Origin: a virus
Strand: one strand, 5' to 3'
Virus record (IMG/VR): IMGVR_UViG_3300042446_000293
Coordinates: 1 to 32,321 of that record
Length of the DNA stretch: 32,321 bases
In this document: piece by piece, positions 14,848 to 21,004 of the stretch
Position numbering within the stretch: the first letter of the stretch is position 1
Layout of the letters: every line of letters starts with the position of its first letter
Notes under the pieces: model-generated
Told to the model about the DNA's origin: nothing
What the model saw: the letters and a program-made list of their open reading frames with translations, nothing else
Databases searched by the model: none
Program-made: the position numbers and the translations under genes

Positions 14848-15470
14848 AACCTATCTAATTTAATTTGTGGTTTAGGTGAAAAAGTCTTATCATTTTTAGC
14901 CCAAGTTTCTAATCTTCTGCTTATACTCCAAGTTTGTTGCAATTCAAATTTTAATTTAGTATTGCTTTTATTTGGTTCAGTCCAATATCCAAAAAAGTCT
15001 TTTAGCATATCTATAGAATATTTTTGTTTAAAAGGAATTAATGAATTTTTAAATGCGAGTGTGCGAATTTCTAAATTCGCCTTACTATCTTTATTTATTA
15101 CATTTACATTAACACTATCATTTACACTAACACTTACAGTTGAATTTGTTGAAGTTTGTTGAACAAAATCAACATTTGTTGAATTTGTTAAATTTTGTTG
15201 ATTAAGTTTTGCTAATCTTTTTGCTTCTGCAGATGCTTTACCTGCAACTGACCTACCCTCTTTTGTTTGCTCCCATTTTTTTAAATCACGTTTTAATTGT
15301 AATTTAATCATTTCAAAAACTATAGCAATAGAATTATCAATAACAGGATTTTCATCGTTTACATAAGCAAATAATGTTTTTAAAAGTAGTCCAGCTTGTT
15401 CATTAGTCATTAAATCTATAATAGATTTACTATCAGAATATAATACAAAAGAAGTTTTATCTTTAGCCAT
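14844..15470 (-). CDS. DUF6291-type replication initiator/organiser protein
   Basis: The 208-aa protein has, right after its ATG, the DUF6291 pattern SFVLYSDSKSIIDLMTNEQA and a repeated LKTLFAYVNDE stretch. A low-complexity Ser/Thr/Asn/Val linker (about 90-130) is followed by a C-terminal part with FFGYWTEPN and ISRRLETWAKNDKTF, typical for phage replication proteins. I choose the ATG at 15470 because the domain starts there; an ATG at 15524 would add 18 residues inside the preceding gene. It acts with the downstream ATPase. Confidence 0.72.
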   Translation of the reverse strand: MAKDKTSFVLYSDSKSIIDLMTNEQAGLLLKTLFAYVNDENPVIDNSIAIVFEMIKLQLKRDLKKWEQTKEGRSVAGKASAEAKRLAKLNQQNLTNSTNVDFVQQTSTNSTVSVSVNDSVNVNVINKDSKANLEIRTLAFKNSLIPFKQKYSIDMLKDFFGYWTEPNKSNTKLKFELQQTWSISRRLETWAKNDKTFSPKPQIKLDRL

Positions 15471-15705
15471 TAGATACCTCACTTTCTGTAATTTTATTAA
15501 TTTCTGTGCGAAGTGTTTTAGCAAATTTAATTGCAGTTGATTTATCTAAATCAAAACAAGTTTCTGTTTTATCTTGTAAATTTGTAATCCATAATCTAAT
15601 TGAATGTGTATTATAAGAAGTATTATCTCTATGATTAAAAAAAACTTGTAATGTTTTTTCTTCTTCTAAAATTTGGTCTAAAAATTTTAATTCAAATTTT
15701 GCCAT
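15463..15705 (-). CDS. Hypothetical protein heading the replication operon (80 aa)
   Basis: A small soluble protein (begins MAKFELKFLDQILEEEKTLQ) with a helical C-terminus (AIKFAKTLRTEINK). It is the first full-length gene after the structured leader at 15750-15837 and overlaps the DUF6291 gene by 8 bp, so its translation may set that of the operon. No family recognised. Confidence 0.62.
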   Translation of the reverse strand: MAKFELKFLDQILEEEKTLQVFFNHRDNTSYNTHSIRLWITNLQDKTETCFDLDKSTAIKFAKTLRTEINKITESEVSNG

Positions 15706-15737
15706 AATAATAAAGGTTTTAAGATACCTATAAACTA

Positions 15738-15842
15738 TTAAATTAATAAAAAAATCCCATTCATTTGGTAGTGTTGTGGAACGTACCTCCTGAATAGGAT
15801 TTTATATAATATTTTAATTTTACGTAATGCGTTCCACTTCAT
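15738..15842 (-). CDS. Candidate leader peptide (34 aa)
   Basis: The ATG at 15842 lies only 8 bases after the -7 box at 15857-15850, so the message would be nearly leaderless. The frame encodes a basic peptide (MKWNALRKIKILYKILFRRY..., 34 aa) that runs across both hairpins of the structured region and stops at 15738, just past its T-run. This is the geometry of a translation-coupled attenuator, but the frame could be chance. Confidence 0.3.
   Translation of the reverse strand: MKWNALRKIKILYKILFRRYVPQHYQMNGIFLLI
15750..15837 (-). ncRNA. Structured 5' leader, possible attenuator/pseudoknot
   Basis: On the minus strand AAAATCCTATTCA (15803-15791) pairs with TGAATGGGATTTT (15763-15751) through 13 bp with one U.G pair, and runs into a T-tract as an intrinsic terminator would. 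A second arm, GTGGAACG (15837-15830), is the exact complement of CGTTCCAC (15783-15776) located in the loop of the first hairpin. Both cannot form as simple nested helices; they form a pseudoknot or exclude one another. It lies between the promoter at 15850 and the replication operon. Confidence 0.55.
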
Positions 15843-15849
15843 TACTTTG

Positions 15850-15880
15850 CAAATATAAACAATAAAATTAAACCTGCAAA
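15850..15880 (-). promoter_or_regulatory. Promoter for the replication operon
   Basis: On the minus strand TTTG (15880-15877), 19 bases, then TATATTTG (15857-15850) is an exact fit to the Bacteroidetes TTTG/TAnnTTTG promoter. It partly overlaps the terminator of the upstream gene. Confidence 0.7.
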
Positions 15881-15898
15881 ATTAATTGCAGGTTTTTA
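15871..15898 (-). terminator. Terminator after the DUF3127 gene
   Basis: AACCTGCA (15871-15878) and TGCAGGTT (15887-15894) form an 8-bp perfect stem with an 8-base loop, just downstream of the DUF3127 stop. The T-tail on the minus strand is short (TTTAATTTT). Confidence 0.6.
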
Positions 15899-15906
15899 TT
15901 AACAAT

Positions 15907-16260
15907 CTAAAAAGGCAAGTCATCTGCTGCTTGTTGTAATACTGCTGATGGTGCTGTAAAAGTTTCAACACTTGCATTATTTACAATAGTTGCATCTTCT
16001 TTATCTATTCTCCAACCATTTAAACTACAATACCATTTACCGTTATAAGAATTACCACGTATGTTAATTCCTACCTTTACAGATTGACCTATTGCGTATT
16101 TATCTAATACTTCGCATTTGTCTTGAACAAAATCAATAGGCACTTCTTGTGGATATTGCTCATCTGTTTTAACTACTAATAATCTTTTTTTGAAAGTTCC
16201 TGCACTTCCTACTACTTCTGTATTTCCAATATGGATAATACTACCAATTACTTCACTCAT
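15907..16260 (-). CDS. DUF3127 single-stranded DNA-binding-like protein
   Basis: The 117-aa protein has the OB-fold-like layout of the DUF3127 family (residues 1-85, with GTFKKRLLVVKTDEQYPQEV and YNGKWYCSLNGWRI) and ends with DDLPF, the acidic C-terminal tip of SSB proteins that contacts partner enzymes. It would protect ssDNA in replication and recombination. It follows the 129-aa gene by 15 bases and is closed by a hairpin terminator. Confidence 0.85.
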   Translation of the reverse strand: MSEVIGSIIHIGNTEVVGSAGTFKKRLLVVKTDEQYPQEVPIDFVQDKCEVLDKYAIGQSVKVGINIRGNSYNGKWYCSLNGWRIDKEDATIVNNASVETFTAPSAVLQQAADDLPF

Positions 16261-16275
16261 TTTTATTTAATTTAA

Positions 16276-16665
16276 TTATTGTTTACGTTTAAAATCTTCG
16301 CTTTCATCTTCTCCAAATACTCCTAATTCATAAAACCCTGTAAGTTTTAATACTGCTCTACTCATTGCACGTTTTTCTGCCATTTCCATAACATACCAAC
16401 TTTGAGTGTTACCATCTTTAAAACTATCACCTTTTAAAGCACTACCAAAAGTTTCAATTCGTGTATTTTCTTTTATTGCAGTTGCTTTAACTACACAAAA
16501 TTTAGGTTCACAAGATATAACATCGTAAGTTATATTTACTAACTCTTTTGCTTGTATCTTATCAATACCACTACGAGTAATAATAATATAATGCTGATGC
16601 TTATACACATCATCTTTAGTTAATTCAAACTTAACGTAAAGCTCTTTTAATTTATCTACATTCAT
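16276..16665 (-). CDS. Sak/ERF-like single-strand annealing protein (putative)
   Basis: The 129-aa protein carries WYVMEMAEKRAMSRAVLKLT followed by GFYELGVFGEDE; the A-E-KRA-xRA-LKL-G pattern resembles the helix that ends Rad52/ERF-type annealing proteins of phages. It lies between the 145-aa gene and the SSB-like gene, the usual pair partner of an annealing protein. It is shorter than classical members (about 180-200 aa), so a related accessory protein is also possible. Confidence 0.5.
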   Translation of the reverse strand: MNVDKLKELYVKFELTKDDVYKHQHYIIITRSGIDKIQAKELVNITYDVISCEPKFCVVKATAIKENTRIETFGSALKGDSFKDGNTQSWYVMEMAEKRAMSRAVLKLTGFYELGVFGEDESEDFKRKQ

Positions 16666-16668
16666 AAC

Positions 16669-17106
16669 TTAATATTTAATTGTTAAACTATCTGCTGAAT
16701 ATTTAATGCTTACTTTTGGTACATTCATACCGTAAGCATCAAATACATCCATTCTTTGTGCAAGTTTTAAAAGTTCCTCACGTTCTTTTAAATCTGCGTT
16801 TAATTGTACCCAAATTGCATCTTCTGAAAATTGTATCATTTGTCTACCATTTACAGGATTAATTTCTATTCCAAACGCTATTTGTTTTTCACGTGGTAAA
16901 GACGCTTTTAACTCATCTCTAACGTTGCTTATTGCAGTTGTTAAACGTTCTGCTTGTGCAAACGCTTCTACTTTGCTAATTTCACCTGCATCGATTAAAT
17001 TTTTAGCAAATGTTTTTGAGGATAATTCTAATTCCTTTTTACTTGGTAAAAAATTGTTAGTTGCAATTTCTTGCATTTGCATTAATTCATAAAGATTTTT
17101 GCTCAT
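16669..17106 (-). CDS. Conserved-type recombination-module protein (145 aa)
   Basis: A helical N-terminal half (residues 1-65) precedes a segment GIEINPVNGRQMIQFSEDAI and a strand-rich end (KVSIKYSADSLTIKY). It is the first gene after the early promoter at 17135-17166 and forms an operon with the annealing-like and SSB-like genes (4 and 10-20 bp gaps). A role in recombination is inferred from position only. Confidence 0.6.
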   Translation of the reverse strand: MSKNLYELMQMQEIATNNFLPSKKELELSSKTFAKNLIDAGEISKVEAFAQAERLTTAISNVRDELKASLPREKQIAFGIEINPVNGRQMIQFSEDAIWVQLNADLKEREELLKLAQRMDVFDAYGMNVPKVSIKYSADSLTIKY

Positions 17107-17134
17107 AATGTTTTTGTTTTGATTATTAATACTG

Positions 17135-17166
17135 CAAATATAAATATAATTTATTTAATAAAAAAA
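17135..17166 (-). promoter_or_regulatory. Early promoter (recombination operon)
   Basis: On the minus strand TTTTTTTATTAA, 12 bases, TATATTTG, then CAGTATTAATA and an AACATTATG start context. It is the best matching of three copies and drives 17106 and following genes. Confidence 0.7.
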
Positions 17167-17179
17167 CTTTTTATTATAT

Positions 17180-17443
17180 TTATTCAGTTATCATAGTGTA
17201 GTTTTTACGAATAACTGTATCTATTTTAAAAGCTAATTCATTTAGATAAGTTCCTTTTGTTATTTGCTTACTTTCAAATATTGCTTCCATCATAGGTTCT
17301 AAAGCATCTTCTAATTCTTTGCCTTTGTCTATAATTTCTTTTGCTAAAAAACTATTTGCTTTTATATCGCTTAACTCTGTAATTAACAAATATGTTAGCG
17401 TTGCTATTTTATGGCTACTTAAATTGTGTTTCTTATTATTCAT
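17180..17443 (-). CDS. Hypothetical early protein (87 aa)
   Basis: A soluble, largely helical protein (begins MNNKKHNLSSHKIATLTYLL) with a heptad-like Leu/Ile pattern. It ends shortly before the recombination-operon promoter and starts two bases after the 93-aa gene. No family recognised. Confidence 0.6.
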   Translation of the reverse strand: MNNKKHNLSSHKIATLTYLLITELSDIKANSFLAKEIIDKGKELEDALEPMMEAIFESKQITKGTYLNELAFKIDTVIRKNYTMITE

Positions 17444-17444
17444 A

Positions 17445-17726
17445 TTAATTTTGTATTGGGTGGCTAAAAACTACATCTTTTACAGTTGTGTAAGGTAAAC
17501 TTGCACGTTTGTTAAAGTAATTTGAAACATTATTATTTTCGTTTATAGCTTCTAATTTACGTTTAGATAATTCCTCTTCAAAATCTCTTTTAAGTTCTAA
17601 AAATAAATTAATACTTTGTGCTGTATTTTTATCTCTAAATAAAATTAATTTCAAATCTAATAATTCCTCGTTTTGGTTTTTAACTCCTGTTAAAATATTC
17701 CAATAATTTGTTAATCTGTTTTTCAT
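17445..17726 (-). CDS. Hypothetical early protein (93 aa)
   Basis: A charged helical protein (LELKRDFEEELSKRKLEAIN at residues 43-62) with a C-terminal stretch RASLPYTTVKDVVF. It lies in the early operon immediately after the 29-aa frame. No family recognised. Confidence 0.6.
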   Translation of the reverse strand: MKNRLTNYWNILTGVKNQNEELLDLKLILFRDKNTAQSINLFLELKRDFEEELSKRKLEAINENNNVSNYFNKRASLPYTTVKDVVFSHPIQN

Positions 17727-17727
17727 T

Positions 17728-17817
17728 TTATTGCCCTTTACTTGCTAAATAATTAAATAACCAAATCAATTTTGGTCTTATAAATTCGTAACCTAACCAT
17801 ATTAATAAGTATTTCAT
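17728..17817 (-). CDS. Possible hydrophobic microprotein (29 aa)
   Basis: The frame MKYLLIWLGYEFIRPKLIWL... starts in an ATGA overlap with the upstream gene's stop and ends two bases before the next ATG, so it fills the gap exactly. It is rich in Trp, Leu and Tyr, like a membrane-binding peptide. Shortness makes it uncertain. Confidence 0.45.
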   Translation of the reverse strand: MKYLLIWLGYEFIRPKLIWLFNYLASKGQ

Positions 17818-18005
17818 AGTCCTTTTTCTTTTTTAAAAATTTCTAATAGTTGTTTAATAACATATTCTTTTTCATTTTTTAAGTTATCAAATTTTAGCAA
17901 CCACTCCGCAAACTCAATAGCGTATTCGTCTTTTTGTTTATTGTTAAATATTTTTATTTGTTCTTCTAATGCCTCAACATCAAATACATTTTCTTTTAAT
18001 TTCAT
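17814..18005 (-). CDS. Hypothetical early protein (63 aa)
   Basis: A mostly helical acidic-basic protein (begins MKLKENVFDVEALEEQIKIF) with coiled-coil-like spacing of hydrophobic residues. It starts four bases after the HTH gene and shares ATGA with the 29-aa frame. No family recognised. Confidence 0.6.
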   Translation of the reverse strand: MKLKENVFDVEALEEQIKIFNNKQKDEYAIEFAEWLLKFDNLKNEKEYVIKQLLEIFKKEKGL

Positions 18006-18009
18006 AATT

Positions 18010-18225
18010 TTAAATTTTAGTTATTATTTCGTTTTCTATTAATATTAAATCTTTTTCAATTAAACCTTTTTGCTTTAATAATTTAGCAAGGTGTACAGCT
18101 TCTTTTAAATTATACTGCTTTTTCTTTTGATAGTGTATTAGTTGAGTACTTACTCCTGTGTGCTTACTTAACCTGTATGCGGTTAAATCTGTTTGTTCCA
18201 ATAACTGCTCGATTGCGTTTTTCAT
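18010..18225 (-). CDS. Cro/XRE-like helix-turn-helix DNA-binding protein (71 aa)
   Basis: Residues 12-34 (LTAYRLSKHTGVSTQLIHYQ...) form a helix-turn-helix of the Cro/XRE type, with the turn at HTGVS. The C-terminal half is a helix that could dimerise. It shares one base with the upstream 57-aa gene (TAATG). No companion integrase or antirepressor is seen, so an early-gene regulator is more likely than a lysogeny repressor. Confidence 0.72.
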   Translation of the reverse strand: MKNAIEQLLEQTDLTAYRLSKHTGVSTQLIHYQKKKQYNLKEAVHLAKLLKQKGLIEKDLILIENEIITKI

Positions 18226-18398
18226 TACTTTATTTGGTTTTTAAGTTGCTCGATTGTTTTTTCTAACTCGCTCATATAGTTTTCAATTTTAATAAAAGCC
18301 AAACCTAATTCTGTTTGTGCCATTACTTCTGTATCTACTAATTCACTGCAATACAGTTCGTGCATTTCTGCTCTTAAATCTTCTAATTTAGTTGTCAT
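18225..18398 (-). CDS. Small coiled-coil protein (57 aa)
   Basis: The frame starts at ATG 18398 inside the end of the 72-aa gene (11-bp overlap) and its TAA overlaps the ATG of the HTH gene (TAATG). Its sequence (MTTKLEDLRAEMHELYCSEL...) is a strongly helical, acidic pattern ending SELEKTIEQLKNQIK. The tight coupling on both sides supports it as a real gene. Confidence 0.65.
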   Translation of the reverse strand: MTTKLEDLRAEMHELYCSELVDTEVMAQTELGLAFIKIENYMSELEKTIEQLKNQIK

Positions 18399-18606
18399 AA
18401 AATAATTCCATTAAATTGTTAATAGTAATTTCTTTTTTTGTTGTTTCTTGTAATACTCTGTACGCATTTTCTACTGATAAATTCATACAGCTAATTTCTG
18501 TTTCAAGTGTAGTAATTAATTTTTTACCTATGTAAGGATACTGTTGTTTGTAAAGTAATAATTTACCTTTGTTTTCATCTGTTAATTTTTCATAAAGTGT
18601 TTTCAT
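18388..18606 (-). CDS. Hypothetical early protein (72 aa)
   Basis: The first gene of the early operon, 30 bases after the -7 box at 18637-18644. It begins MKTLYEKLTDENKGKLLLYK, a soluble helical protein. No family recognised. Confidence 0.6.
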   Translation of the reverse strand: MKTLYEKLTDENKGKLLLYKQQYPYIGKKLITTLETEISCMNLSVENAYRVLQETTKKEITINNLMELFYDN

Positions 18607-18636
18607 AATATTTGTTATTTGTTAATTATTGATATG

Positions 18637-18668
18637 CAAATATAAAACGTTTAATTTTAATAAAAAAA
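18637..18668 (-). promoter_or_regulatory. Early promoter (first early operon)
   Basis: On the minus strand TTTTTTTATTAA, 12 bases, TATATTTG, then CATATCAATAATT. It directs the block of small early genes from 18606 downwards. The stretch after the -7 box (TATATTTGCATAT) also occurs in the plus-strand promoter at 20926. Confidence 0.7.
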
Positions 18669-18691
18669 TTTTTTACTATATTTTTTTGCAT

Positions 18692-18720
18692 AAAAAAAGG
18701 TCAGCACTTGCCAACCCTTT
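18692..18720 (-). terminator. Terminator after the spanin-like gene
   Basis: On the minus strand AAAGGGTTGGC, loop AAGT, GCTGACCTTT gives an 11-bp stem with G.U pairs, followed by a T-run. It lies 20 bases after the stop of the 258-aa gene and before the early promoter. Confidence 0.7.
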
Positions 18721-18740
18721 AAAACATTGATAAAATTAGT

Positions 18741-19517
18741 TTAAAATATTTTTAAATAATATCCAATACCTATGCGTTTTTCAGTATCAAATGAAGCATT
18801 TATTATATTACCTCGTTTATTTTTTATGCCAATTCCAGCACTAAATAACGGTTTATCTAATAACAAAGTATTTGCAACATTTACACCTAAATATAAATTG
18901 TTTTTTGGCTTCGGTGCATCTACTTCTAAAGTTTGTGCCTTAATAGTGTAGTCAAACTTCATAGCGTGTATTTTGCCGCTCACTTCTCCACTTACTTGAG
19001 CATTTATATACTTGTCATCAAATTGTTGTTTAAAAGCGTTTATTTCGATTGCTTTGTTATACGCTTCTATTTGTTGCAAACTATCCATTTTAATAAATTC
19101 GTTTTGCATACGATTATTTTCCTCAAACAATTTGTCTATTTGAGAAACATAAAAACCTACTCCAGCAGTATCACGTACTTTTTTAGTTATTGGCACGTGT
19201 ACTATATTGGTTTGTATTTTTGTCGTTCCTTTGACTTCTTTGGTTTGTATTTTTATCTTTTCTGCAGTTTGTGGCGCTGGATTGCAACCACGAAAAAATA
19301 GTAATGCTATAAATAATACCCAACCTAACCAAGTTAAATAATTTATTTTTTTAGTTTCCATATCTAATTCTTTAATTGTTTCGTTAATACTTTGTTGTTG
19401 GTATCCTAACTGAATTAATAAACCTGTAATGATATCCATTATTTCTACAACTTCTAAATCGTCGTGTTCAGTTTCTACCGTGTAGATAGTTCCGTACTGT
19501 TTAATTTCTATTTTCAT
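18741..19517 (-). CDS. Membrane-anchored coiled-coil protein, spanin-like (258 aa)
   Basis: Residues 1-50 (MKIEIKQYGTIYTVETEHDD...) look like a small soluble phage protein that is usually separate; an internal Met at 53 begins METKKINYLTWLGWVLFIAL, a transmembrane segment (about 58-76) followed by FFRGCNPAP, which is not a perfect lipobox. Residues 120-175 are charged helix, coiled-coil-like, and the end (about 205-258) is beta-strand-rich, closing GYYLKIF. Topology (cytoplasmic start, one membrane pass, periplasmic coil, strand-rich end) fits a spanin for outer-membrane disruption, near the lysis genes, but homology is not recognised. The N-terminal part looks like a fused gene. Confidence 0.55.
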   Translation of the reverse strand: MKIEIKQYGTIYTVETEHDDLEVVEIMDIITGLLIQLGYQQQSINETIKELDMETKKINYLTWLGWVLFIALLFFRGCNPAPQTAEKIKIQTKEVKGTTKIQTNIVHVPITKKVRDTAGVGFYVSQIDKLFEENNRMQNEFIKMDSLQQIEAYNKAIEINAFKQQFDDKYINAQVSGEVSGKIHAMKFDYTIKAQTLEVDAPKPKNNLYLGVNVANTLLLDKPLFSAGIGIKNKRGNIINASFDTEKRIGIGYYLKIF

Positions 19518-19647
19518 ATTTTAATTTTATTATTTTATGATACACTGTGTTTATACTTTCTTTGTTGCAGCCCCTGTTATAATTAAATTTTATAATTCTT
19601 AATATTCTTTGTAGTGGTGAATATTGTTTTTGTTTTATTTCGTTCAT
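19501..19647 (-). CDS. Small basic protein (48 aa)
   Basis: The ATG at 19647 opens a 48-codon frame (MNEIKQKQYSPLQRILRIIK...) with a single CNKES region and many Lys/Asn/Ile. It starts two bases after the phosphoesterase stop and overlaps the following gene by 17 bp. No family recognised. Confidence 0.5.
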   Translation of the reverse strand: MNEIKQKQYSPLQRILRIIKFNYNRGCNKESINTVYHKIIKLKYENRN

Positions 19648-19649
19648 AA

Positions 19650-20861
19650 CTAAAAAATTATAGGATTAATACTTTTTTGATTTTCGTAATAGTTTAAAAT
19701 TATAAAACTACTGTTTGTGTTTTTAAAGTTTGTTTTTACCCAATCACTTGGCGGAGAAAATGCTCCAAAGTTTTGATATTCAAAAGCACTTGAACTGGTA
19801 AAATCTAATAATAATTGATGACTATCACCTTTGCTAAATTCTATTGTGTAATTATGCAGTCTGTACTCATCAATATAGTTTTTAATCTTTTCAATTTGTA
19901 CAGCGTCTAAATGTGGTTTAAAACCAAACTTCATATTTTTATCATCTTTTCCGTGACATAAAATAAAACATCTGTTTTCTACGATATAATGGTCTATAAA
20001 CTTTCTTTGATTACTTACCTTAACGTTTTCGTATTTAAGTTCTATATACGCTTTAAAAGCACTATTAACAATATAACCAAAACTTCCAGCGTGGTTATCA
20101 TTACAAATATTAGTACATTCTATTTTATTATAATAAGGAATTAATGCGTCAATCATTTTAATTTTAAAACCTAATCCTACATCAAACGCTTTTTGATTAT
20201 CCATATTTTGTGGTAAACTATGCCCACCACGAGTAGTAACACCATCGTAACCATCCATAAAATCGCCCAGCTCGTGTATAATTAAAGTATCTGATTGTTT
20301 GTTAATTAAAGTTTGTGCAACCATAATTTCTAAACGATTGTTTAACTCTGCTTCATTCCAAGCACCATCATACAAACTATATCCGTTTTGGTTTACTTCC
20401 ATACCTACGTGAACATCAGTATAAACTAATCTGTCAAATATTGATAAATCTAATTTACTTTTTATTTTTGATAATTTAATCGGTACAACTAAATCTTTAA
20501 AAATATTTGTAAAATCAATTTCTTTTTCTAGGTTTATTTCTTTTATTGGTTCTGTAATAATCCATTGCTGTTGAGTTGAAACATTTGTAGAAACTCTTTT
20601 TATTTCGTGGTTATTAGGTATGTCAATTAACTTTTTAGGACTTAATTTTTCTACTGAAGAAATTACTTTGCCTTTATTGTTTAACGTTTTTCTAACTTCT
20701 TTAAATTCAGTTTTGTGAAAATCTCTAATTTTTGTAAGTTGCTTTAATTGTGCTTCAGTAATTCGATAACGTGGGTTTGCATTTAAGTCTGTTTTTTGAA
20801 TTACTGTTAAACCTAAAGCACGAGCTTCTAGTTCCGTTAATCTAGTTCTTTGTGTTTTCAT
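19650..20861 (-). CDS. Calcineurin-like metallophosphoesterase family protein
   Basis: The 403-aa protein has the ordered metal motifs of the metallophosphoesterase fold: VYTDVHVG (D149, H151), ELGDFMDG (D200, D203), CNDNHAG (N256, H257), LCHGKDD (H303) and KGDSHQ (H348). A basic N-terminal third (residues 1-60, possible helix-turn-helix) may bind DNA. The substrate is unknown; similar proteins in Bacteroidetes phages are thought to be nucleases or phosphodiesterases. It has its own promoter (20886-20916) and leads a three-gene unit. Confidence 0.8.
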   Translation of the reverse strand: MKTQRTRLTELEARALGLTVIQKTDLNANPRYRITEAQLKQLTKIRDFHKTEFKEVRKTLNNKGKVISSVEKLSPKKLIDIPNNHEIKRVSTNVSTQQQWIITEPIKEINLEKEIDFTNIFKDLVVPIKLSKIKSKLDLSIFDRLVYTDVHVGMEVNQNGYSLYDGAWNEAELNNRLEIMVAQTLINKQSDTLIIHELGDFMDGYDGVTTRGGHSLPQNMDNQKAFDVGLGFKIKMIDALIPYYNKIECTNICNDNHAGSFGYIVNSAFKAYIELKYENVKVSNQRKFIDHYIVENRCFILCHGKDDKNMKFGFKPHLDAVQIEKIKNYIDEYRLHNYTIEFSKGDSHQLLLDFTSSSAFEYQNFGAFSPPSDWVKTNFKNTNSSFIILNYYENQKSINPIIF

Positions 20862-20885
20862 AATTTATTTGTTTAAAAGTTTCAA

Positions 20886-20916
20886 CAAATATATAAAATT
20901 ATTTTGTATAAACAAA
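20886..20916 (-). promoter_or_regulatory. Promoter of the metallophosphoesterase unit
   Basis: On the minus strand TTTG (20916-20913), 19 bases, TATATTTG (20893-20886), then TTGAAAC and ATG at 20861, 24 bases later. The stretch from the -7 box to the ATG is nearly the same as before the plus-strand gene at 29105. Confidence 0.75.
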
Positions 20917-20933
20917 TATTTATGTTATATTTG
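20902..20933 (+). promoter_or_regulatory. Divergent plus-strand promoter
   Basis: TTTTG (20902-20906), 19 bases, TATATTTG (20926-20933). It overlaps the minus-strand promoter at 20886-20916 and points away from it. The bases after the box (TATATTTGCATATTCATAATT) differ at only two positions from those of the minus-strand promoter at 18637. Confidence 0.6.
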
Positions 20934-20937
20934 CATA

Positions 20938-21000
20938 TTCATAATTTGTTTTGATTAATAGTTAAGAAAAAACCCTTGCAGTATTTGTAAGGGTTTTTTT
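20938..21000 (+). ncRNA. Candidate small RNA, about 60 nt
   Basis: A transcript from the promoter at 20902-20933 would start near 20938-20940 and end at the T-run of the terminator at 20967-21000. The segment has no ATG. Existence of the RNA is inferred from promoter plus terminator. Confidence 0.35.
20967..21000. terminator. Bidirectional terminator between endolysin and the divergent promoters
   Basis: AAAACCCTTGCA (20969-20980), loop GTATT, TGTAAGGGTTTT (20986-20997): a 12-bp stem with one wobble, with T-runs on both strands. It ends the lysis unit on the minus strand and the candidate RNA on the plus strand. Confidence 0.85.
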
Positions 21001-21004
21001 GATT

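Noticed and set aside
14830-15162. Plus-strand open frame of 110 codons opposite the DUF6291 gene
   Set aside because: Its Ser/Thr/Leu repeats are the antisense of the low-complexity linker of the real protein; no independent start signals are seen.
14844-15524. DUF6291 protein start at 15524
   Set aside because: The extra 18 residues lie in the preceding coding gene; the domain begins at the ATG at 15470.
15741-15840. Origin of replication
   Set aside because: Hairpins next to replication genes raised the idea, but there are no iterons or repeated initiator boxes; a regulatory leader fits better.
18010-18225. CI-type lysogeny repressor
   Set aside because: The HTH protein lies inside an early operon of small genes without divergent cro-like partner, integrase or attachment site, so a lysogeny switch is not supported.
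18933-19301. Plus-strand open frame of 122 codons opposite the spanin-like gene
   Set aside because: It is the antisense of a gene with good coding pattern, is rich in Phe, Tyr and Leu from A/T-rich antisense codons, and has no promoter or conserved motif.
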